A DNA stretch of 64,000 nucleotides from Litchfieldia alkalitelluris (GTDB lineage: Bacteria > Bacillota > Bacilli > Bacillales > Bacillaceae_L): NCBI RefSeq assembly GCF_002019645.1, contig NZ_KV917374.1, forward strand, positions 4,796,369 to 4,860,368, read 5' to 3'. Of this stretch, positions 45,564 to 54,027 are shown piece by piece; within the stretch, counting starts at the first letter, position 1; each line of letters opens with the position of its first letter. The notes beneath the pieces are model-generated. The model had not been told where the DNA came from, did not search any database, and saw only the letters and a list, made by a program, of their open reading frames with translations. A program made the translations under genes and the position numbers.

Positions 45564-46520
45564 TTATCTTGCTTTACGTCCTGATAGTTTAGTAAAGACT
45601 GTAAAAGCTGTGATAATCATAATTGTACCTACAATGGATTTAAAGAACCCAACTGCGGCAGCAAATCCATAATTTAAATCAATTAAACCAACGCGATACA
45701 CAAATGTATCAATTATATCACCTTTTTCATACACTAATGGACTGTAAAGGTTGAAAATTTGATCAAAGTCTCCACTCATCATAAAAGCAAGGTTAATCGT
45801 GGTCACAAGCATGATGACAGGAATCAATTCAGGTATAGTAACATACCACATTTTCTTCCATCTTCCAGCACCATCCATTTCAGCAGCTTCATAAAGCGCT
45901 GGATTAATTCCAGCCATCGATGCCAGATAAAGAATGGAGCCGTAACCAAACCCCTTCCAAACATCGGTCGCTACAACAGTTGCGACGAACCAACTATTTT
46001 CTCCCAAAAAGAAGATAGATTCAAAGCCAAGACGCTCGATAAATTGATTGACAATACCCGTTCCTGGGGTAAGCATTTCTTTAAATATCCCTCCAAGTAC
46101 AACCCACGACAAAAAGTGCGGAAGAAAAACCATGGTTTGAACTGGGTAGCGAATCCATTTCACTCTTAGTTCATTGATGAGAAGAGCAAAGCTAATCGTT
46201 ACCAGTGTACTAAAGAAGAGCTTCATGAAGGCAAATCGCAATGTATTCCATATGACTTCTCGGCTTTGGGGATACTCAAAAAGATACTTAAAGTTTTCAA
46301 GCCCAATCCATTCGGACCCTCTAATTCCTAAATATGGCTTGTAATCTTGAAATGCCATGACAAGCCCGAACATTGGTCCATAGCTAAAAGTACCAATTAT
46401 TATGACAGCAGGAAGAAGCATTAAATATAAATGCCAACTATCTTTTCTTCGTTTCACTTTCATTTTCTTTTGAAAAATACCAGTTTCCTGTTTGTTTTTT
46501 CCTAAACTAGTTTCCATCAT
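45564..46520 (-). CDS. Carbohydrate ABC permease, LplB/YteP type
   Basis: 318 aa. A basic N-terminal extension (KKMKVKRRKDSWHLY) then six membrane helices; EAA-loop YEAAEMDGAGRWKKMWYVTIPEL near residues 205-225. First gene of the LplB-LplC-SBP transport operon, read from a promoter region that contains three 21-bp-phased motifs and a 13/14 cre match. Imports an oligosaccharide or glycoside for the cytoplasmic GH3/GH1 enzymes. Confidence 0.92.
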   Translation of the reverse strand: MMETSLGKNKQETGIFQKKMKVKRRKDSWHLYLMLLPAVIIIGTFSYGPMFGLVMAFQDYKPYLGIRGSEWIGLENFKYLFEYPQSREVIWNTLRFAFMKLFFSTLVTISFALLINELRVKWIRYPVQTMVFLPHFLSWVVLGGIFKEMLTPGTGIVNQFIERLGFESIFFLGENSWFVATVVATDVWKGFGYGSILYLASMAGINPALYEAAEMDGAGRWKKMWYVTIPELIPVIMLVTTINLAFMMSGDFDQIFNLYSPLVYEKGDIIDTFVYRVGLIDLNYGFAAAVGFFKSIVGTIMIITAFTVFTKLSGRKAR

Positions 46521-46573
46521 AAGCCTCCTTTAATATGTTATAAATTATTATATTCTTATTATATTACCTTGGC

Positions 46574-46624
46574 TTCTAACTTCGATATAATGCAATCTTA
46601 AGGTGTGATAGCGCTTTCTTAACT
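46574..46624 (-). promoter_or_regulatory. Three 21-bp-phased motifs upstream of permease operon
   Basis: TTCTAACTT (46574), ATCTTAAGG (46595) and TTCTTAACT (46616), each exactly 21 bp apart. They share the core of the tandem repeats before the SBP genes. The last one abuts the cre-like site. Confidence 0.55.
46606..46619 (-). promoter_or_regulatory. cre-like site upstream of permease operon
   Basis: Minus strand AGAAAGCGCTATCA, 13 of 14 positions of the CcpA consensus. Confidence 0.65.
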
Positions 46625-46767
46625 TTTGTTTATTTATCTATCTTGTAAAACACATTCTCAAAATTCTTTAATCATGAAAAAAAACCGTCAAATACACAGA
46701 CAGTTTTTTTTAATCATCTATTAATATCTTAATTGGCTCTACTTAATTATTGATTTAACTAGCTTTT

Positions 46768-47493
46768 TCACAGGTTTTTCAAAAAATTATTAGGAGTTAC
46801 TTTATAAAATTTTTTAAAGACTTTACTAAAATAAGCATAGTTCCTATAGCCCAATAATTCAGCAATCTCATTAAATTTATAAAAATTACTTTCCATCATT
46901 TGAATACCATATTCTAATTTTACTTTATGAATATAATCCGTTATGGTCTTTCCTGTTTCCATTTTAAACTTTTTAGAAAGGTAACTACGATTCACGTTTA
47001 TGGCATTTGAAACATCTTTTGAATAAAGAAATTGAAATTTGTTGTTATGGATATATTCTATTGCCTTTTTAACCATGGAAGAATACTGTCTCATGGAATA
47101 ATGTTTCATTGCCATGACCAATTCCTTAACGAATTGAAAGTAGTAACGCTCTAATTCGCCTGAGCTGGTACATTGAGCAATCCTTGTGTAGTATTTTCTT
47201 TTGGTAATCTCCGCTACATCCTTTGGCATCCCCTGTTTAATTGCTGTTTCAATAAAAGAAGTTAGGATTGAAGCTATATACAACTTTTGAATATCAACTT
47301 CTTCCTCAAAAATGACTTTTAGATCTTTTACTAGCTCAGCCTCGTTCCTAACCTGATGGAACATTTCTAAATCGCCGGTAACAATGGCATTTTCTAATAA
47401 CTGTCTGAGTCTTGTGCTTTTTTCAGAATAATTAGTTTCATATTCTGATTGTATCGAAAGCTCCTTGTTCATTGAACGGTATTCCTTATTCAT
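46768..47493 (-). CDS. AraC family regulator (short form)
   Basis: 241 aa. An N-terminal helical region without a cupin (…STRLRQLLENAIVTGDLEMF…) and a C-terminal double HTH: AIEYIHNNKFQFLYSKDVSN, VNRSYLSKKFKMETGKTITD, KFNEIAELLGYRNYAYFSKV. Divergent from the xylosidase-type GH3 at 47657 across 163 bp that contain a 20-bp-phased AACAATCGT pair, so it likely activates that gene. Also next to the permease operon. The ribosome binding site is weak. Confidence 0.85.
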   Translation of the reverse strand: MNKEYRSMNKELSIQSEYETNYSEKSTRLRQLLENAIVTGDLEMFHQVRNEAELVKDLKVIFEEEVDIQKLYIASILTSFIETAIKQGMPKDVAEITKRKYYTRIAQCTSSGELERYYFQFVKELVMAMKHYSMRQYSSMVKKAIEYIHNNKFQFLYSKDVSNAINVNRSYLSKKFKMETGKTITDYIHKVKLEYGIQMMESNFYKFNEIAELLGYRNYAYFSKVFKKFYKVTPNNFLKNL

Positions 47494-47554
47494 ACAGATC
47501 CCTGCCCATAATGTTCATATTATAAAAATTTTAACATATCCGTGGAACATAAGT

Positions 47555-47583
47555 AACAATCGTGACGAAAAAACAACAATCGT
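47555..47583. promoter_or_regulatory. Phased direct repeat between AraC and GH3
   Basis: AACAATCGT at 47555-47563 and again at 47575-47583, offset 20 bp, the spacing typical of AraC-type activator sites. Confidence 0.55.
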
Positions 47584-47656
47584 ATAAACTTCTATTTTAA
47601 TTCTTGATTATTATTTTTTTAGAGTAATAAATTTTCACTAATAAGGGGGATATACC

Positions 47657-50140
47657 ATGATTTACAAAGATGCTAGTAAAACTGTGTCCGAAAGGGTTGA
47701 AGATCTCCTTCAACGGATGACGCTGAAAGAAAAAGTTGGTCAGTTATTTGGAATGGTGAATTACGGGCAAGTGGTTCCTGTCCAGAATGCAAAGGAACAT
47801 TTTTCACATGGTGCCGGCACATTAAGCTTTTTGAATAGCTCTCAAACAGGAAACACGAAAAAAGATATGGAAACCTTAAAGGAACTCCAACGATTTTTTG
47901 TTGAAGAGACTCGATTAGGGATACCGGTTCTTATTCATAACGAAGGTATTGCCGGTGCTCAAATACCAGGTGCAACCACATTCCCACAATCTCTAAATGT
48001 CGCTTCCACATGGGAACCTGAGTTGGCAATGAAAATGGGAGCAGTTGTAAGAAAGCAATTGATGGCATTTGGAATTAGAGCGGTACACTCCCCTCTTTTT
48101 GATTTAGGACGCGACCCAAGATGGGGAAGAATCGGAGAAACGTACGGAGAAGACCCTTATCTTGTTGCTCAAATGGGAACATCCTTTGTGAAGGGTGTTC
48201 AGGGAGATCATCAAGTGATGGCGACTGCGAAACATTTTGTCGGGTATGGCAATACCGAAGGGGGCCGTAACGGAGGAGAACAGCAAATAGCTGAACGAAA
48301 ATTACTTGATACATATTGCTTCCCTTTTGAAGCGGCAATACATGAGGGGCAAGTGAATGGAGTAATGAACAGCTATGGTATTTTGAATGAACAAGCTGTC
48401 TCTACATCAAAGTGGCTACTTACCGATCTCTTACGTGAAAAACTTGGCTTTAGAGGACTTGTGGTAGCTGATTATGGCAGTGTAAGTCACGCAAATGCCC
48501 GGTACCGTGTCGCAAAGACCCAGAAAGAAACGGCAATCATGGCACTCAAGGCTGGAATGGATGTGGAACAACCGAGTAACACCTGTTATCGTTTTTTAGA
48601 AGAAGCCGTCGAGTCAGGAGAACTGGAAATAGACTACATCGATCGATCCGTAAGAAGAGTGCTTGAGACAAAGTTTAGATTAGGTTTATTTGAAAGCCCT
48701 TATAGTGAAGGGGATTTTTATAAAGAAATTAGTTATCCTGGATATCAAGAGCTTTCTCAAGAGATTGCTGAGAAATCAATTGTCCTGGTTAAGAATGAAG
48801 AAAACATTCTTCCTTTAATACAGAAACTAAAAATAGCAGTGATTGGTCCTTCTTCTGATAACAAAATAAACTTCTTTGGAGGATATTCATCTGTAGCTAC
48901 AGCGGAAACAACCACTAGTGATTTCGATCGATCCGAGGATGAGAATTTTATAAAAATAGCCTATGATGTCGTAATTAGCGAGCATAAGGAGATGCTGAAA
49001 TCTAGGGGTATCGAATTTGATATAAAGCCTTCGTCTGAACAAAAAGCACAAATTATAGAAATGCTTAAGAAAAATAGATCAAAATCGAATAAAGACTATC
49101 AATCTATGGAGGAATTCCTTGAACGATTTTATCCGAATTGTAGTACTGTTAAGGAACTATTGGAACGAGAATTCGGAGAAGAAAATGTGTTTCATGCGAA
49201 AGGTTGTCATATAACTCAACCAATCGAAGGAGGCATTAAAGAAGTAAAACATGCCGTTGAACAAGCGGACATTGTTATTGCTGTTCTAGGCGGAAGAGAA
49301 AGTATGAGAGCATCAGACGCTACCTCTGGAGAAAATAAAGATAATATCAACATTTATCTTGAGAAACCACAAATGGAAATGATGGAAGAAGTGTTCAAAC
49401 TCAACAAACCAGTGATTTCTGTTATCGTGGACGGCAGACCTTTAGCAACACCTTTCATCAGTGAACATAGTAAAACGGTGCTATATGCATGGTTGCCAGC
49501 ACAAACTGGTGCGCATGCCATTGTCAACATTTTAACCGGAAAAAGAAACCCGAGTGGAAAATTACCAGTTACAGTTGTTAAAGATACAGGGCAGATTCCT
49601 ATATATAATAGTCGGTTACCATTTTACGTGGATCTAAATGAATGGGCAGAATATATTGATAATGACAAGAACACACCATTATATCCTTTTGGATATGGCC
49701 TAAGTTATACAACCTTCGAGTATAGCAATCTAAAGCTAAACAAAGAGGTGTCAACAACCGGAGAATTAATAGTGACCTTCACAATCAAAAATATTGGTTC
49801 ATGTCCAGGTGATGAGATTGCTCAACTCTATATAAGAGACTGCTTTAGTAGTATCGCACGACCTACTAAACAATTAGTTGGATTTAAACGAGTAAACTTG
49901 GATGTGAATGAGGAAAAGGAAGTGACGTTCATTGTTGACATGGCACACCTTGCTTTCCATAATATTGACATGAAACAGGTTGTAGAACCGGGGGAGGTGG
50001 AACTTTATGTAGGAGCTTCATCAGAAGATATACGACTCCAAGATTCGTTTGACATTATTGGAGAAGAAAGAACGGTCGATCGGAAGGTATTTTCATCAAA
50101 AGTAACTGTTACCTCTCTTAATAAATTTTCAACGCTATAA
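47657..50140 (+). CDS. GH3 β-xylosidase/β-glucosidase-type enzyme
   Basis: 827 aa, different subgroup from the other GH3 proteins here. TIM barrel with HNEGIAGAQIPGATTFPQSL, KHFVGYGNTEGGRN and nucleophile Asp (~272) in GLVVADYGSV. The α/β domain follows (KSIVLVKNEENILPL), with an unusually long insertion (about residues 415-530, YSSVATAETTTSDFDRSEDEN to HAKGCHITQ), then the FnIII domain from [15 protein letters not shown]. No signal peptide: cytoplasmic. RBS AAGGGGG upstream. Probably removes xylose or glucose from imported oligosaccharides. Confidence 0.92.
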   Translation: MIYKDASKTVSERVEDLLQRMTLKEKVGQLFGMVNYGQVVPVQNAKEHFSHGAGTLSFLNSSQTGNTKKDMETLKELQRFFVEETRLGIPVLIHNEGIAGAQIPGATTFPQSLNVASTWEPELAMKMGAVVRKQLMAFGIRAVHSPLFDLGRDPRWGRIGETYGEDPYLVAQMGTSFVKGVQGDHQVMATAKHFVGYGNTEGGRNGGEQQIAERKLLDTYCFPFEAAIHEGQVNGVMNSYGILNEQAVSTSKWLLTDLLREKLGFRGLVVADYGSVSHANARYRVAKTQKETAIMALKAGMDVEQPSNTCYRFLEEAVESGELEIDYIDRSVRRVLETKFRLGLFESPYSEGDFYKEISYPGYQELSQEIAEKSIVLVKNEENILPLIQKLKIAVIGPSSDNKINFFGGYSSVATAETTTSDFDRSEDENFIKIAYDVVISEHKEMLKSRGIEFDIKPSSEQKAQIIEMLKKNRSKSNKDYQSMEEFLERFYPNCSTVKELLEREFGEENVFHAKGCHITQPIEGGIKEVKHAVEQADIVIAVLGGRESMRASDATSGENKDNINIYLEKPQMEMMEEVFKLNKPVISVIVDGRPLATPFISEHSKTVLYAWLPAQTGAHAIVNILTGKRNPSGKLPVTVVKDTGQIPIYNSRLPFYVDLNEWAEYIDNDKNTPLYPFGYGLSYTTFEYSNLKLNKEVSTTGELIVTFTIKNIGSCPGDEIAQLYIRDCFSSIARPTKQLVGFKRVNLDVNEEKEVTFIVDMAHLAFHNIDMKQVVEPGEVELYVGASSEDIRLQDSFDIIGEERTVDRKVFSSKVTVTSLNKFSTL

Positions 50141-50148
50141 AATTCGGA

Positions 50149-50187
50149 AATAATCCTACTGTCTTCAACAGTAGGATTATTTTTTTG
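50149..50187 (+). terminator. Terminator of GH3 at 47657
   Basis: TAATCCTACTGT / ACAGTAGGATTA, loop CTTCA, followed by seven T. Confidence 0.93.
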
Positions 50188-50326
50188 TTAATAACTTTTA
50201 ATGAAAATTTCGCTCATCAATTTTGGCCATGGTCAATAATCTCCCGACATTTTGGCTGCTTCTAAAAGGTAACTATTATTCAAGGTTTTATTTATATTAT
50301 GCTAGTACCTCTACTTCTAGTTCATT

Positions 50327-50547
50327 TTATTGCTTCACAGGTATTTCAAAAGAAAGGCTTTGAAGTCCTTCCATGCTGACTGTTATAACAAGAAGTACCT
50401 GCCTCATAACCCGCGCGGACGATAACAAGTAGTCTACCTTTGTAGGATGTGAATTCTCCTGTCTAGTTCTCCGTAGTTTGCGGTCTACCTCTACCAAAGG
50501 CTATAAGGGTTGCTCCACCATTTCACTTTGGCAGTAGCTTTAATCTC
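50327..50547 (-). pseudogene. GH2 β-galactosidase C-terminal remnant
   Basis: Minus-strand frames read KATAK, NGGATLIAFGRGRPQTTEN, EFTSYKGRLLVIVRAGYEAG and VSMEGLQSLSFEIPVKQ then stop. This is the last immunoglobulin-like domain of GH2 β-galactosidases (GSGNP.T.E.F....Y.GRALAV.R...G). Several frameshifts; the catalytic domain is gone. Adjoins a sulfatase fragment. Confidence 0.7.
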
Positions 50548-50691
50548 TGCTGTTGGAACCAATCTTCCTTCTTCAATTCAAAACGTTTATTGTTTGATTT
50601 GACAGCAAAAGTTACCGGGAATCTTCTCCCGTTCTTCGGCAGTAAGTCTAACTTGGCAGGAATATCGGCACCATGTAACATATCTTCTTGG

Positions 50692-50846
50692 TCAAACTCC
50701 GTATGGTGGGTGTAGCAAATCAAGCGCTAAGTACACAAAAATCTGCTCTTCTCCATACTTTTCTTCCCCGAGAAATTCAATGGCATTCTCAAATTTCTTC
50801 ACGTCTATATCACCCATACCCTTCAATATATCTTTATAATGGGAGT
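50692..50846 (-). pseudogene. Sulfatase internal fragment
   Basis: Minus strand reads SHYKDILKGMGDIDVKKFE, NAIEFLGEEKYGEEQIF and VYLALDLLHPPYGV then stop. The F..YL.L...HPPY.V pattern is characteristic of formylglycine-dependent sulfatases downstream of the active site. The active-site C-x-P-S-R segment is absent. It begins 8 bp past the GH1 stop. The stretch between this and the GH2 remnant (50548-50691) is open in one frame but unrecognised. Confidence 0.65.
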
Positions 50847-50854
50847 AGGTATCT

Positions 50855-52159
50855 TTACATAATTTCCCTAAAAGAATGTAATCCAGATTTTTTAATATTT
50901 CCTAAAAACGACAAACTTTCCTTTGGATATCTCGTTTGAGTTGAGCGATCAACGGCAATCAAGCCGAAGGTTTGTGCATACCCTAATTGCCATTCAAAAT
51001 TATCGAGTAAAGACCAGTGTGTATATCCAATGATGTGAATTCCTTCGTCTAGACATTGAAGCACACCTGTTAGTGCTCGTTCGATAAATTCAACACGATC
51101 TTCGTCACTGTCCGTTGATATGCCATTTTCTGTCACAATGATCGGTTTGTCCCAGTGCTTCGAAACAAATCGAAGAACATTTCCTAAAGCTTCTGGATAG
51201 TATTCATACCCCATTTTCGTGAGTCTCGCATTTTCATCTTTTAGAACTTCGCCATCTGGTCCATGAATTTTCCGAGAATAATTTTGAACCCCTAAGAAAT
51301 CATCTTCTTGTAGATATGGTAGATAGGAAAGCAAGTCTTCATGCTGTTCTTTTTCTACGAATTTTTCTCCCCCAGGCAATGCTTGATGGTCGTAAAGGGA
51401 GAATGTGATTCCAACCTTGATCGTTGGGTTTAGAGCTTTGATGACGCTTCGAGCCTTTTGATGACATTCCATAATAATGCGTTCACCATTTTCCGTTTTA
51501 GGGGCAAGAAATGTGTGTACATTTCTTGGGTCAATTCCAAAAGTCTCTCCTAACGAACGATAATAGAGCTCCATCCTCGCTTTCATAGTATCCATATTAA
51601 GTCCTACTTGCACATCTCCATCAGAACTTTTCGTATTCGAAGCAGACATTTTTATCATAATTTTTGTAATTTGTTTGCCCATATTTGCTTCATTTATCGT
51701 ACAGATGTAGGGAATAAGATGACCTAGTTCAGAAACTACATAGTGAGCGTACTTTCCAAAGTATTCAATTGTCGTTTCACTTTCCCATCCACCTTCGGAA
51801 ATCAACCATTTTGGTGATGAAAAATGATGCAAAGTCACGATTGGTGTTACATTTTTTAGATGACAGAACTCTAACACCTCTCTGTAATGTTGGATTTCAG
51901 CTTCATTAAAATGGCCTTTTGTTGGCTCAATTCTTGCCCATTCGATTGAAAATCGATAGGTGTCACAGCCTGCATCTACTAACAATTGAATATCTTCTTT
52001 GTATCGATGATAGTGATCCACAGCATCTAACGATGGTTCTTTGTACGTCGAATTTGGCACTTGCTCCATTGCCCAAAAATCACTATTCACATTATTTCCT
52101 TCTACTTGGTGTGCTGCTGTTGCAGCACCAATCATAAATCCATTTGGAAATTTTTTCAT
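50855..52159 (-). CDS. GH1 β-glucosidase-like enzyme
   Basis: 434 aa from MKKFPNGFMIGAATAAHQVE, with AAAGGGGAA upstream. TIM-barrel GH1: substrate residues in HQVEG and FSIEWARIEP, HHFSSP, the acid/base Glu in TINEAN (NEA instead of the usual NEP), and the nucleophile Glu in IIVTENG (~355). Ends with a W..LDNFEW glycone-binding loop (HWSLLDNFEWQLGY). No signal peptide. Cleaves imported β-glycosides; free or phosphorylated substrate is not clear. Divergent from an AraC paralogue that probably regulates it. Confidence 0.9.
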   Translation of the reverse strand: MKKFPNGFMIGAATAAHQVEGNNVNSDFWAMEQVPNSTYKEPSLDAVDHYHRYKEDIQLLVDAGCDTYRFSIEWARIEPTKGHFNEAEIQHYREVLEFCHLKNVTPIVTLHHFSSPKWLISEGGWESETTIEYFGKYAHYVVSELGHLIPYICTINEANMGKQITKIMIKMSASNTKSSDGDVQVGLNMDTMKARMELYYRSLGETFGIDPRNVHTFLAPKTENGERIIMECHQKARSVIKALNPTIKVGITFSLYDHQALPGGEKFVEKEQHEDLLSYLPYLQEDDFLGVQNYSRKIHGPDGEVLKDENARLTKMGYEYYPEALGNVLRFVSKHWDKPIIVTENGISTDSDEDRVEFIERALTGVLQCLDEGIHIIGYTHWSLLDNFEWQLGYAQTFGLIAVDRSTQTRYPKESLSFLGNIKKSGLHSFREIM

Positions 52160-52197
52160 TTTAACTTCCCCTTTCTGCAATCATAACCTTCATTAAT

Positions 52198-52211
52198 ATA
52201 AAGCGGTTACA
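52198..52211 (-). promoter_or_regulatory. cre-like site upstream of GH1
   Basis: Minus strand TGTAACCGCTTTAT, 12 of 14 matches to the CcpA consensus, 38 bp before the GH1 start. Confidence 0.45.
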
Positions 52212-52265
52212 CAACAAATTTTTTCATTGATAGCAAATATATCGTAGCATTCATATTCAGAAAAC

Positions 52266-52292
52266 TATGGTATTTCGGTACTATTTTTTGTA
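52266..52292 (+). promoter_or_regulatory. Shared motif, copy upstream of AraC gene 2
   Basis: TATGGTATTTCGGTAC, TATTTTTTGTA; ends 46 nt before the AraC start. Confidence 0.65.
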
Positions 52293-52338
52293 TTATTTAG
52301 ATAGGAAGATCATTTTGTAACGATGGAGAGGAGTACGT

Positions 52339-53583
52339 ATGAGCAACTATATCGACAAAATTGCAAGTAAGTGTAACCTCATTGCAGAATCTTTTCATTT
52401 ACCTGTTCTTTTCATCACTCCCACTGGAGGGGTGATCTATGAGAACATTAAAGATCAGATGTTAAACCCTTTATATGAAAATCGAAAAGAAAAATTGTTT
52501 AATCCTCTACATTTTAAACCTGATATAGAATTTCATTTCCCAGTCATTAAAAAATCAGCATTCTCTGAAAGATACATTTTAATAAGTGTGAGGAACGGAG
52601 AAGTCTTTGAAGGTACCGTCGTAATCGGGCCTTCTCTTTCCTATCCATTATCAGAAGATATTATTAATGGCATCATCAATGACGCACGAGCCTTTTTTTA
52701 TCGTGAAAATGTGATCCAATATTATCAGTCTTTACCGATCATCGCACCAGATAGACTCGTGCATATGAGTGTTATGATATTTCACTTGTTTAATAACATT
52801 CTACTTTCTCCCAGCGAGATACTAAGTGAGAATTCCATGCAAACCACGACGAGCGAAAAAGTCGAAAAGGTGAACTTATCCGTTTCTCAAAATCTACAGG
52901 AACATGCTTTTCATCATGATCGGCTTTTTGAGAAGAGAATTTTATATATCATTAGAGAAGGAAGAGTGGAAGACTTAAGTACACTTGCCATCACAAGAGA
53001 AGAAGAGAGTACGAGTCTTTTATCGAAGTCTAGTTATCTACGTTCCCTTAAAAACCACATTATTACTCTCATCACATTAGTGTCCAGAGCATCTATGGAT
53101 GGCGGACTACATGAGGAAATTGCCTTTTCCTTGCATGATAGCTTTATTCAGCATCTAGAGGAATTACAACGATTAGATGATGTTAGAAGTTTAGCGAGAG
53201 ACGTGCTGTACACCTATGCTGAAAAAGTAAAACAAGTTAAAGATGAACGGTATTCAATCACCATTACAAAATGTAAGGATTATATTTTTAAGCATATTTA
53301 TGAAGAAATTAGTCATAATGATGTTGCGAGAGTAGCCGATCTAAGCCAAAAATATTTGTCCGTCTTATTTAAAAAGGAAGTCGGAATATCGATAAGCGAG
53401 TATATTCAACAAACCAAAATCGAGGAAGCAAAAAAACTAATTGGCTATACTAAAACGCCCATCTCCGAAGTATGTTCACTATTAAACTATAATGACCAAA
53501 GCTATTTTACGAAGGTCTTTAAAAAAGTGGTTGGTATTACACCAAAGCAATTTCGCGAAAGACACCACCTTATGAATAAATAA
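52339..53583 (+). CDS. AraC family regulator, paralogue 2
   Basis: 414 aa, RBS GAGAGGAG 8 nt upstream. Closely related over its length to the protein at 19073: LPVLFITPTGGVIYENI, VIKKSAFSERYILISV, VVIGPSLSYP in the sensor part; LLSKSSYLRSLKNHIITLIT in the middle; KYLSVLFKKEVGISISEYIQ and NYNDQSYFTKVFKKVVGITPKQF in the HTH. Divergent from an intact GH1, which is its most likely target. Confidence 0.88.
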   Translation: MSNYIDKIASKCNLIAESFHLPVLFITPTGGVIYENIKDQMLNPLYENRKEKLFNPLHFKPDIEFHFPVIKKSAFSERYILISVRNGEVFEGTVVIGPSLSYPLSEDIINGIINDARAFFYRENVIQYYQSLPIIAPDRLVHMSVMIFHLFNNILLSPSEILSENSMQTTTSEKVEKVNLSVSQNLQEHAFHHDRLFEKRILYIIREGRVEDLSTLAITREEESTSLLSKSSYLRSLKNHIITLITLVSRASMDGGLHEEIAFSLHDSFIQHLEELQRLDDVRSLARDVLYTYAEKVKQVKDERYSITITKCKDYIFKHIYEEISHNDVARVADLSQKYLSVLFKKEVGISISEYIQQTKIEEAKKLIGYTKTPISEVCSLLNYNDQSYFTKVFKKVVGITPKQFRERHHLMNK

Positions 53584-53615
53584 CCCTACACTTTTATGTA
53601 TGTAGGGTTATTTTA
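53581..53615 (+). terminator. Terminator after AraC gene 2
   Basis: TAACCCTACA / TGTAGGGTTA with a 10-nt loop, then TTTTA. The remaining 53616-54027 contains no gene I can support; a minus-strand stretch near 53700-53790 reads RGFNTVIVEGGGLHLKQL and may be a fragment of a carbohydrate-binding domain. Confidence 0.8.
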
Positions 53616-54027
53616 GTGTAGGATTTGTTAGTTATTACTTAGTGTTCTATGAAAGTCAATGTCTAGTAATTTATTTGTTCATGGAATAGTTCCTTTTTTC
53701 GTCGACGACTAACGAACCTCAATTTCAATTGTTTGAGATGTAACCCTCCACCTTCAACAATAACAGTATTAAATCCCCTCTCAGTAGGACGAAAACAGCA
53801 AATGCTTTTCCATCTTAAAACGATAGTTTGAAAGAGTCTGTCCTAATTTATTTGGTAAATTATTCGTACCCACAAATAACGACTCTTTTTTGTATCTAAC
53901 AAGCGATCATAGTGTATTTTAATATATTTATATTTCAATATTTTTGGGCGACCCAAATTCAAAAACGACTGAACTTTCGATAAAGCCTGTATATTAAAAT
54001 ACAGTTTAATTATCATTTCTAGATGGC

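Noticed and set aside
50523-50723. 66-codon frame on - strand between sulfatase and GH2 remnants
   Set aside because: Its ends belong to the two remnants in other frames; the middle is unrecognised. Not a separate gene.
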